From Oscillospiraceae bacterium (GTDB lineage Bacteria > Bacillota_A > Clostridia > Oscillospirales > Oscillospiraceae), in NCBI GenBank assembly GCA_015068055.1, contig SVLG01000021.1:1-29596 (forward strand): a stretch of 29,596 nucleotides of DNA, written 5' to 3'. How positions within the stretch are numbered: the stretch's first letter is position 1; each line of letters opens with the position of its first letter. Below are positions 1-7,337 of the stretch, one piece after another. The notes under the pieces are model-generated. The model ran no database searches. It worked only from the letters and a program-made list of their open reading frames with translations, and was not told where the DNA came from. Made by a program: the position numbers and the translations under genes.

Positions 1-2
1 GC

Positions 3-305
3 GCCTATGTCTACGCCATTGTGGAGGGCAGCTGCGCCGAGAACGCCGGGCTCAAGATGGGCGACATCATCACCGCCGTGGACCGCTTCCCCGTGGCCTC
101 CGTCTCCGACCTGCAGGCCGCGCTGAAAAACTACAGCGCCGGGGAGGAAGCTGAGCTTACCGTCTCCCGCAGCGGCGAGGTGCTGACGCTCAAGGTTGTC
201 TTTGACGAGAAGCAGCCCCAGCCCGAGGAAGTGCAGCCCACCATGCAGCAGGAACCCCCGCAGAACGACAACGGTTATAATTACTACTATAATTTCCGCT
301 GGTAA
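3..305 (+). CDS. HtrA/DegP-like serine protease, C-terminal PDZ fragment (5' truncated)
   Basis: Open from the left edge in the frame beginning at base 3, so the start and any protease domain lie outside the window. The visible 100 residues are a PDZ domain: an AYVYAIVEGSCAENAGLK stretch, then a MGDIITAVD turn, the usual carboxylate-binding and exposed-peptide signature of HtrA-type proteases. The domain ends at about residue 75 with the strand LTLKVVFDE. A Gln/Pro/Glu-rich linker and a Tyr/Asn-rich tail (NGYNYYYNFRW) follow. In Firmicutes this arrangement is usual for membrane-anchored trypsin-like proteases (HtrA, YyxA) that act on misfolded envelope proteins. Because only the PDZ part is visible, another PDZ protein such as a site-2 protease or a C-terminal processing protease is possible but less likely. 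A strong terminator follows 12 bp after the stop. Confidence 0.7.
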   Translation, partial: AYVYAIVEGSCAENAGLKMGDIITAVDRFPVASVSDLQAALKNYSAGEEAELTVSRSGEVLTLKVVFDEKQPQPEEVQPTMQQEPPQNDNGYNYYYNFRW

Positions 306-316
306 AATACGCCCAG

Positions 317-353
317 GCCCCCCGGTGCGAGTGCGCCGGGGGGCACGTTTTTT
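317..353 (+). terminator. Rho-independent terminator after the PDZ protein gene
   Basis: A 12-bp GC-rich stem with one G-T pair (317-328 against 333-344) and a 4-base loop is followed by CACG-spaced T residues at 348-353. It closes the gene ending at 305. The stretch from 354 to 447 shows no gene and no convincing promoter. Confidence 0.85.
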
Positions 354-462
354 GCGGCTGCAATTCTTCCCATCTGTCTGATTTCCAACAGGCGGCAATA
401 TCTGCATAAGGCGAAGCGCCGCGGCAGCATGATAGGATGAACAGAAAAAGGAGTGAGCCCTT

Positions 463-939
463 TTGGGTCTTTTTCGCTGCATCCTGTATCTTGCTTTCAC
501 CGGCATCCTTTCCTTTCTTCTGGGACGTATCCTGCCAAAAAGCCTTTTCCACGCCGACCATGTTCCCTTCCGTTCCCTTGCCTTTGAAAAAGGCGGCACG
601 ATCTACAAAAAGCTCGGTGTCCATCGATGGCAGAATCGGCTGCCGGATATGAGCCGCGTATGTCCCTCGCTGATGCCCGCCAAAAATACCTCCACCCTGA
701 AAAAAGAGGGTCTGGAACGTATGCTTCAGGAAACCTGCGTGGCAGAGTTCATCCATGTTCTTCTGATGCTGACGGGACTATACTGCCTGCGGCTCTGGCC
801 GGGTACCGGCGGCAGCGTTCTTGCCGCCGTGAATGCGCTCCTTTTTAACCTTCCCTTTGTGATCATCCAGCGCTACAACCGCCCCCGGCTCCTCCGGTTG
901 CGGCAGCACAGAAAGGAGCACCGGCCATGCGGACACTGA
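463..939 (+). CDS. CrtO-like glycosyl-diaponeurosporenoate acyltransferase family protein
   Basis: A 158-residue protein starting at TTG 463. The start is supported by AAGGAG at 448-453, nine bases upstream, and by the hydrophobic N-terminal segment (about residues 4-24). It resembles Staphylococcus aureus CrtO, the acyltransferase that adds a fatty acid to the glucose of staphyloxanthin: a FEKGG..YKKLGVHRWQ block (about 40-60), an ET..AEFIH segment (about 90-97), a second hydrophobic helix, and the hallmark FVIIQRYNRPRL near the C-terminus (about 130-143). No carotenoid genes are visible. It overlaps by 13 bp the next gene, a lipid glycosyltransferase, which suggests that the pair makes and acylates a membrane glycolipid. 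Family membership is seen in the motifs; the substrate is inference. Confidence 0.75.
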   Translation: MGLFRCILYLAFTGILSFLLGRILPKSLFHADHVPFRSLAFEKGGTIYKKLGVHRWQNRLPDMSRVCPSLMPAKNTSTLKKEGLERMLQETCVAEFIHVLLMLTGLYCLRLWPGTGGSVLAAVNALLFNLPFVIIQRYNRPRLLRLRQHRKEHRPCGH

Positions 940-1985
940 TCCTCAGCTGCAATACCGGCGAGGGCCACAATTCCTGCGCCCGGGCCATCCAGCGTGTTTA
1001 TGAAGCCCACGGCCTTCCCTGTGACCGGATAGACGCCCTGCATTTTGTATCCGACCCTTTCTCCCGGATGGTATCCCACGGTCACAGCACCATGTACAAT
1101 CATTCCCCCCGCCTTTTTGACCGCGGCTATGGTTTTTTTGAACGCCATCCCCTACTCGGCCGCAGCTCCGGGGCGATCTTTGCTTCCGGCAGCCGCCCGT
1201 TAGCCGGATACATTGCCCGCGGTAACTATGATGTGGTGATCTGTACCCATCCCTTTGCCGCCACCATGCTCCGTTATGCACATACCGATGTCAAAAGCGC
1301 CTTTGTGGCTACGGATTATACCTGCTCGCCTACCGTGAAAGAATGCGGCGCGGATTTCTGCTTTATCCCTGCCGAAGATCTTCGTGCCGACTTTCTCTGT
1401 GACTCCCTGTCCGATGACCATATCGTCACCAGCGGTATTCCCATCGACTCCGGCTTCTTTTCTACCCCCCGGCAGCCTCAGGCCCGATCTCATCTTGTGA
1501 TGATGGGCGGCAGCATGGGCTGCGGTCCCATGGAGAACATACTGGATATTCTGAGTCGTGAAGACAGTTTTGATATCAGCGTGGTCTGCGGTAAAAACAC
1601 TGTTCTCTACCGCAGACTGACGGATTCCTTCCCCCAGTCACATATCCGCATTCTCGGCTATGTACGGGATATGCCCACCCTTCTCCGGAGCGCTGATCTT
1701 TATCTCACCAAGCCAGGTGGTCTCAGCACCACCGAAGCCGCCGTTTCCTCTGTACCCATGGTATTTATCGACGCGGTAGGCGGCTGCGAAGAGTATAACC
1801 TCCGCTATTTCTGCGAACGCGGCGGGGCGTTGGCCGGATGGGAGGCCGCCGATACCGCTGCTCTCTGCCTCTCTCTGATGAAAAATACCGCTCTCCGTGC
1901 AGAAATGTCTGAGGCTCTCCGCGTACTCTCCATTCCCAACGGTGCGGAAATCATTTTTCAAACCATGACCGGCCAAAATATTTGA
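927..1985 (+). CDS. MGDG synthase/UgtP-like diacylglycerol glycosyltransferase
   Basis: A 352-residue GT-B fold glycosyltransferase of the family that transfers a sugar from a UDP-sugar to diacylglycerol. Its N-terminal domain opens with LILSCNTGEGHNSCARAI, the GEGH motif typical of monogalactosyldiacylglycerol synthase N-domains (residues 3-20). The C-terminal domain has a glycine-rich strand turn (VMMGGSMGCGP, about 190-200) and the nucleotide-sugar site YLTKPGGLSTTEA (about 258-270), followed by a PMVFIDAVGGCEEYN segment. The start is ATG 927 with AAAGGAG at 913-919. The gene starts inside the upstream acyltransferase gene, so translation is likely coupled. It acts at the cytoplasmic face of the membrane. 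Whether one or several sugars are added cannot be read from sequence. Confidence 0.85.
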   Translation: MRTLILSCNTGEGHNSCARAIQRVYEAHGLPCDRIDALHFVSDPFSRMVSHGHSTMYNHSPRLFDRGYGFFERHPLLGRSSGAIFASGSRPLAGYIARGNYDVVICTHPFAATMLRYAHTDVKSAFVATDYTCSPTVKECGADFCFIPAEDLRADFLCDSLSDDHIVTSGIPIDSGFFSTPRQPQARSHLVMMGGSMGCGPMENILDILSREDSFDISVVCGKNTVLYRRLTDSFPQSHIRILGYVRDMPTLLRSADLYLTKPGGLSTTEAAVSSVPMVFIDAVGGCEEYNLRYFCERGGALAGWEAADTAALCLSLMKNTALRAEMSEALRVLSIPNGAEIIFQTMTGQNI

Positions 1986-1994
1986 CAAACCCTT

Positions 1995-2025
1995 GCGCTG
2001 TGGGGCTTCCCGCGGCGCTTTTTTT
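1995..2025 (+). terminator. Rho-independent terminator of the glycolipid operon
   Basis: A 10-bp stem, with G-T pairs at two positions, pairs 1995-2004 with 2009-2018 around a GCTT loop and runs directly into seven T residues (2019-2025). It lies 9 bp after the glycosyltransferase stop. Confidence 0.85.
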
Positions 2026-2039
2026 GTGGTAAACTCCTC

Positions 2040-2068
2040 TTGTTTTTCATGCACTGCCGTGGTATGAT
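2040..2068 (+). promoter_or_regulatory. SigA-type promoter for hom-lysC
   Basis: TTGTTT at 2040-2045 and TATGAT at 2063-2068 are separated by 17 bp. They sit just after the preceding terminator and 54 bp before the hom start. The leader is too short for a T-box or lysine riboswitch. Confidence 0.65.
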
Positions 2069-2122
2069 TCCCCATATTAAAAACAAATGACTTTCCTTTA
2101 CGGACACAAGGGAGGATACGAT

Positions 2123-3301
2123 ATGAAGAAATACGCAGCAATTCTCGGCTGCGGCGTGGTGGGCAGCGGCGCGGCCGAACTGCTTACCAGGAATGCCGGC
2201 GAGATCTTCCGCCGCACCGGCGCGGAAGTGGAGCTGAAATACATTCTTGTCCGCCGGGACAAGGAGAGCCCCTATCAGGACCGGTTTGTCAAGGACTTTG
2301 CCGTCATTGAAAAGGATCCCGACGTCTCCATCGTGGCCGAGTGCATCGGTGGTGTGGGCGACGCGCTGGATTACTGCCGCCGCACCCTGAAGGCCGGCAA
2401 GAGCCTCGTCACCTCCAACAAGGAGCTGGTGGCCAAGCACGGGCTGGAGCTGGCAGAGATTGCCCGGGCAAAGGGCGTCAGCTTCCTCTTTGAGGGCGCT
2501 GTGGGCGGCGGCATCCCCGCTCTCCGGCCCATCCAGCTCTGTCTCAGCGCCAACCGTGTCACGGAGGCCATGGGCGTGGTCAACGGCACCACCAACTACA
2601 TTCTAACCGCCATGGAAAAGAGCGGCGCGGCCTTTGCCGATGCTCTGGCCACCGCGCAGCAGCTGGGCTATGCCGAGCAGGACCCCAGCGCCGACATCCT
2701 CGGCTGGGATGCCGGACGCAAGGCCGCCATCCTCGCGGGCCTTTCCTTCGGTACCTTTGTGGACGTGAACAAGGTCCCCATGGAGGGCATTACCTCCATC
2801 GACATCGCCGATATGCAGGCCGCCAAAGCCCTGAACCGCCGCATCAAGCTCATCGGCCGGGCTGTCCGCGTGGGCGACGGCGTCAGCGTCTGCTGCGCCC
2901 CCCATCTGCTGCCCGTCACCTCCCCGCTCTCTGCGCTGGAAGGCGTGCTCAACGGCGTGCTTATCCGGGGCGACGGTGTGGGCGAGGTCTTCCTCTCCGG
3001 TCCCGGTGCCGGCAGCCTTGCCACCGGCAGCGCCGTGGCGGGGGATATTGTGGATGCAGCGCTCACCGTCCGCGCCCCTCACTGGGCAAAGGCAAAGAAG
3101 TTCGTGGACCCCGATGAGATCAAGAGCCGCTGGTATGTCCGCTGCAAGGCCGACGAGGCCGCCATCCGCGCCGCCCTGCCCGGGGCTGAGTGCCCCCTGG
3201 ACCACGAGGGTGTCTTCCTCACCGGGGAACTCACCCGCAAGGCCCTCAACGCCATCATTGAACCCCTGCAGCCCATCAACGTGTTCCGGCTGCTGGATTA
3301 A
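2123..3301 (+). CDS. hom: Homoserine dehydrogenase
   Basis: NAD(P)H-dependent reduction of aspartate semialdehyde to homoserine, the branch point towards threonine and methionine. The start chosen is ATG 2123, with GGAGG at 2111-2115 seven bases upstream, giving MKKYAAILGCGVVGSG. An upstream in-frame ATG at 2087 lacks a binding site. The protein has 392 residues. It shows the Rossmann GCGVVG turn (9-14), SNKELVA (about 101-107), VNGTTNYILT (about 153-162), the catalytic-domain block EQDPSADILGWDAG (about 186-199) and GPGAGSLATGSAVAGD. The final 55 or so residues keep an ACT-like outline but lack a clear D-x-PG-x-L turn, so the usual threonine-feedback domain looks reduced compared with enzymes of about 430 residues. 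lysC follows 15 bp downstream in the same operon. Confidence 0.92.
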   Translation: MKKYAAILGCGVVGSGAAELLTRNAGEIFRRTGAEVELKYILVRRDKESPYQDRFVKDFAVIEKDPDVSIVAECIGGVGDALDYCRRTLKAGKSLVTSNKELVAKHGLELAEIARAKGVSFLFEGAVGGGIPALRPIQLCLSANRVTEAMGVVNGTTNYILTAMEKSGAAFADALATAQQLGYAEQDPSADILGWDAGRKAAILAGLSFGTFVDVNKVPMEGITSIDIADMQAAKALNRRIKLIGRAVRVGDGVSVCCAPHLLPVTSPLSALEGVLNGVLIRGDGVGEVFLSGPGAGSLATGSAVAGDIVDAALTVRAPHWAKAKKFVDPDEIKSRWYVRCKADEAAIRAALPGAECPLDHEGVFLTGELTRKALNAIIEPLQPINVFRLLD

Positions 3302-3316
3302 GGAGGATACGCAACT

Positions 3317-4525
3317 ATGCTGATCGTACAGAAATTCGGCGGCAGCTCCGTGGCCAACCCCGATAAGGTCCGCCGGGTAGCCGGTATCATCGCGGACACC
3401 TACAGCGAGGGGCACCAGCTGGTGGTCGTCCTCTCCGCTCAGGGTGACAGCACCGACGAGCTGCTGGAAAAGGCTGCCCTTTACAATCCCAACCCTTCCA
3501 AGCGTGAGCTGGATATGCTGCTGACCACCGGCGAACAGATCTCCGTGGCCCTCATGGCCATGGCGCTGGAGCGCATGGGTCTGCCCGTGGTGACTCTCAC
3601 CGGCTGGCAGATCGGGATGCAGACCACCTCCGCCCATGGCGAGGCCCGCATCAAACGCATCGACACCGACCGGCTGGAGCGCGAACTGGATGCCCGGCGC
3701 ATCGTGCTGGTGGCCGGTTTCCAGGGGATTGATAAGTTTGATGACGTGACCACCCTGGGCCGCGGCGGCTCCGATACCACCGCCGTGGCACTGGCCGCGG
3801 TGCTGCACGCGGATAAGTGCCAGATTTACACCGATGTAGACGGCGTTTACACCGCCGACCCCCGGAAGGTCAAGGGGGCCCGGAAACTGGATGCCATCAC
3901 CTTTGATGAGATGATGGAGCTGGCCACTCTGGGCGCACAGGTGCTCCACAACCGCAGCGTGGAAATGGCCAAGCGTTATGACGTTTATCTGGAAGTGCTC
4001 TCCAGCTATGAAAGAAAACCGGGCACCGTTGTTAAGGAGGTAGTGAAGACTATGGAAGAAAGAAAGATCACCGGTATTGCCAAGGATACCGACGTAAGCC
4101 GCATCACCGTGGTGGGTCTGGCCGATGAGCCCGGCAAGGCCTATAAGGTTCTCTCCGCTCTGGGCCGCGAGCATATCAACGTGGACCTCATTCTGCAGTC
4201 CGTGGGCAAGGGCGGTACCAATGACCTGAGCTTCACCGTCCGCTCCTCCGACGCCGAACATGCCAAAGCGGTGCTGGAGGATCGCCGGGAGATCATTGAC
4301 TTTGACCATGTGAGCGTCGACAGCGACAGCGCCAAGATCAGCGTGGTGGGCGCGGGTATGCTCTCCACCCCGGGTGTGGCCGCTCAGATGTTCGAGGCCC
4401 TCTCCAACGCCAAGATCAACATCAAGATGATCTGCTCCTCCGAGATCAAGCTCTCCGTGCTCATCGACAAGCAGTACGCCGATCTCGCCGTGCAGCGGGT
4501 GCATGATATCTTCTTCGGCGAGTAA
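3317..4525 (+). CDS. lysC: Aspartate kinase (class II, alpha subunit with internal beta start)
   Basis: Phosphorylates aspartate, the first step to lysine, threonine, methionine and diaminopimelate. The protein has 402 residues and starts at ATG 3317 after GGAGG at 3302-3306. The catalytic domain opens with the family signature LIVQKFGGSSVANPDKV (2-18) and includes a TTGEQIS stretch, GRGGSDTTAVALAA (about 151-164) and TDVDGVYTADPR. The C-terminal third carries two ACT domains (about 255-400), as in the Bacillus subtilis aspartokinase II family. Within the gene, AAGGAGG at 4034-4040 precedes an in-frame ATG at codon 246. The beta subunit of the Bacillus enzyme is made from an internal start at the equivalent place. 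It is the last gene of the hom-lysC operon. No ordinary terminator follows; palindromic element A begins 5 bp after the stop. Confidence 0.93.
   Translation: MLIVQKFGGSSVANPDKVRRVAGIIADTYSEGHQLVVVLSAQGDSTDELLEKAALYNPNPSKRELDMLLTTGEQISVALMAMALERMGLPVVTLTGWQIGMQTTSAHGEARIKRIDTDRLERELDARRIVLVAGFQGIDKFDDVTTLGRGGSDTTAVALAAVLHADKCQIYTDVDGVYTADPRKVKGARKLDAITFDEMMELATLGAQVLHNRSVEMAKRYDVYLEVLSSYERKPGTVVKEVVKTMEERKITGIAKDTDVSRITVVGLADEPGKAYKVLSALGREHINVDLILQSVGKGGTNDLSFTVRSSDAEHAKAVLEDRREIIDFDHVSVDSDSAKISVVGAGMLSTPGVAAQMFEALSNAKINIKMICSSEIKLSVLIDKQYADLAVQRVHDIFFGE
4034..4054 (+). promoter_or_regulatory. Internal Shine-Dalgarno and start codon for the aspartokinase beta subunit
   Basis: A full AAGGAGG (4034-4040) inside lysC is followed 11 bp later by an in-frame ATG at 4052 (codon 246). 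The 157-residue product would begin MEERKITGIAK and consist of the two ACT domains alone. This is the same architecture as the overlapping alpha/beta genes known for B. subtilis aspartokinase II. An in-frame GTG at 4043 is too close to the site to be the preferred start. Confidence 0.7.
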
Positions 4526-4530
4526 TTTGG

Positions 4531-4884
4531 GAGAACGGTTTTTTTCTCTCACCATTTCTCTCCTTTTTAGAAAAGGAGAGAAACGGTGCCAAAGAGAGGA
4601 AAATCATGGGGGGCTCTAAAAAGCCGCCCCCCATACCCCCCAAGGAAACAGGGCAGGTTTTTGCCACAGAATGACGGCTCATCCCGAAAGGGGAATTGGT
4701 AGGTGCAATGTACCAACCCTTTCCTAAACAGGGATGAGCCGTATGTATTTTCAGCTAACTCACCAAGTTATCTTGGGGGGATGCAAGGGGGGCGGCTTTT
4801 TGGAGCCCCCCTTGCGGTTTTCTCTTTGGCACACCATTTCTCTTTTTCAAAAGAGAAATGGTGTGAAGAAAAAAGACCGTTCCT
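4531..4884. repeat. Composite palindromic element, copy A
   Basis: About 354 bp, symmetrical around position 4708. From left: an end with GAACGGTTTTTTTC (4533-4546); an A/T-type hairpin (4550-4588); a GCCAAAGAGAGGAAAA box; a G/C hairpin with six G against six C (4606-4634); a run of six C followed by AAG; a roughly 30-bp linker; and a perfect 12-bp central stem (4674 or 4675 to 4685 against 4731-4742). The right half repeats this order inverted: G/C hairpin 4783-4815, CTTTGG box, A/T hairpin 4830-4865, and an end reading ACCGTTC (4876-4882). The inner loop forms a second stem (TTGGTA/TACCAA plus AAAGGG/CCCTTT). No transposase and no clear target-site duplication are visible. A second copy lies at 25246-25613. 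It fills most of the 470-bp gap between lysC and asnS. Confidence 0.85.
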
Positions 4885-4928
4885 CGGCGGGACGGGAAAC
4901 CCTTCCCCTACATATACATAAAATCCTG

Positions 4929-4957
4929 TTGCAATCCCTACGAAACTTGCGTATAAT
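4929..4957 (+). promoter_or_regulatory. SigA-type promoter for asnS
   Basis: TTGCAA at 4929-4934, a 17-bp spacer and a perfect TATAAT at 4952-4957 lie 38 bp before the asnS start. The leader is too short for a T-box. Confidence 0.85.
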
Positions 4958-4995
4958 ACTAAGTTACAATGATTAAATTTTGAGGTGTAAAACAT

Positions 4996-6390
<1,395 letters not shown>

Positions 6391-6396
6391 AAAACC

Positions 6397-6426
6397 AAGG
6401 CGCCGTTTAAAAAACGGCGCCTTTTT
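6397..6426 (+). terminator. Rho-independent terminator after asnS
   Basis: An 11-bp perfect stem (AAGGCGCCGTT with AACGGCGCCTT) around an A-rich loop runs into a T tract at 6422-6426. It also lies 15 bp before the next gene, whose ribosome binding site starts right after it. Confidence 0.85.
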
Positions 6427-6440
6427 GATAAGGAGACTAT

Positions 6441-7337
6441 ATGAATTTAACGGAACTCAAAGCAAAACTCGACGAAAACAGATATATCTACGACGATACC
6501 CTTGCCACCGTTCTGGCCGTGGCTCTGGAGCTGGGCCGGCCCCTGCTCATCGAAGGCGCTGCCGGCGTGGGCAAAACCGAGGTAGCCAAGGTCATGGCCT
6601 CCGCGCTGGATCGGGATCTCCTGCGTCTCCAGTGCTACGAAGGGCTGGACGAGAGCAAGGCCCTCTACGAGTGGAACTATCAGAAACAGCTGCTGGCCAT
6701 TCAGGTAAACATGGGCAGCGAGGACAAGGATGCGCTGACCAGGAGCCTTTTCGGCGACGAGTACCTGCTGGAGCGGCCCCTGCTCCAGTCCATCCGCAGC
6801 GAGAAGCCCGTAGTTCTTCTCATCGACGAGATCGACAAGGCCGACGAGGAGTTTGAGGCCTTTCTTCTGGAGCTGCTGTCGGAAATGCAGGTATCCATCC
6901 CCGAGGTGGGCACGGTAAAGGCCCGGAGCATCCCCTTCGTGGTGCTGACCAGCAACCGGGCCCGGCCCCTTTCCGAGGCCCTGCGCCGCCGCTGCGCCTA
7001 TCTCTATATCCAGTACCCCGATCTGGAAAAGGAGCTTCGCATCCTCCGGGCCAAGCTCCCGCAGGTGGACGAAGGCCTTGCCATGCAGGTGGCCGAGGCG
7101 GTGCAGAAGCTCCGGGCCAACGAGGCCATCCTGAAGAAGCCCTCCATCGCCGAGACGCTGGACTGGGCCAGCGCGCTGGAAACCCTGGGTGTGCGGATGC
7201 TCTCCCCGGACGTGGTAAAAAGCACCGCTGGCTTCGTACTGAAAAACAGCGAGGACATCGCCATCGCCGCCGATACCGTCTGCGGCCACAGTCATGACCA
7301 CAGCTGCCACGGCCACGACTGTCACTGCCATGGCTGA
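6441..7337 (+). CDS. MoxR/CoxD-type AAA+ ATPase with His/Cys-rich C-terminal tail
   Basis: A 298-residue ATPase of the MoxR branch of AAA+ proteins, which work with a VWA-domain partner to remodel or insert metal into target enzymes. Visible motifs are Walker A GAAGVGKTEVA (about 38-48), Walker B LLIDEIDKAD (about 126-135), sensor 1 LTSNRARPL (about 169-177) and an arginine cluster ALRRRCAY. The start is ATG 6441 with AAGGAGA upstream. The last 18 residues (281-298) contain seven His and four Cys and look like an appended metal-binding tail, unusual for the family. The gene overlaps the VWA gene by 8 bp. By analogy with CoxD/CoxE pairs a metal-centre maturation job is possible, but no client enzyme is encoded nearby, so the target is unknown. 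Confidence 0.85.
   Translation: MNLTELKAKLDENRYIYDDTLATVLAVALELGRPLLIEGAAGVGKTEVAKVMASALDRDLLRLQCYEGLDESKALYEWNYQKQLLAIQVNMGSEDKDALTRSLFGDEYLLERPLLQSIRSEKPVVLLIDEIDKADEEFEAFLLELLSEMQVSIPEVGTVKARSIPFVVLTSNRARPLSEALRRRCAYLYIQYPDLEKELRILRAKLPQVDEGLAMQVAEAVQKLRANEAILKKPSIAETLDWASALETLGVRMLSPDVVKSTAGFVLKNSEDIAIAADTVCGHSHDHSCHGHDCHCHG

Noticed and set aside
4531..4921. Small proteins starting at the ATGAGCC edges of the central stems (outward frames beginning MSR in three of the four arms)
   Set aside because: The arms read similar peptides (for example LGGCKGGGFLEPP or LGGMQGGRLFGAP), but the peptide that follows the MSR start in A right appears in B left in a different frame. DNA structure is conserved, not the reading frame, so these are not treated as genes.
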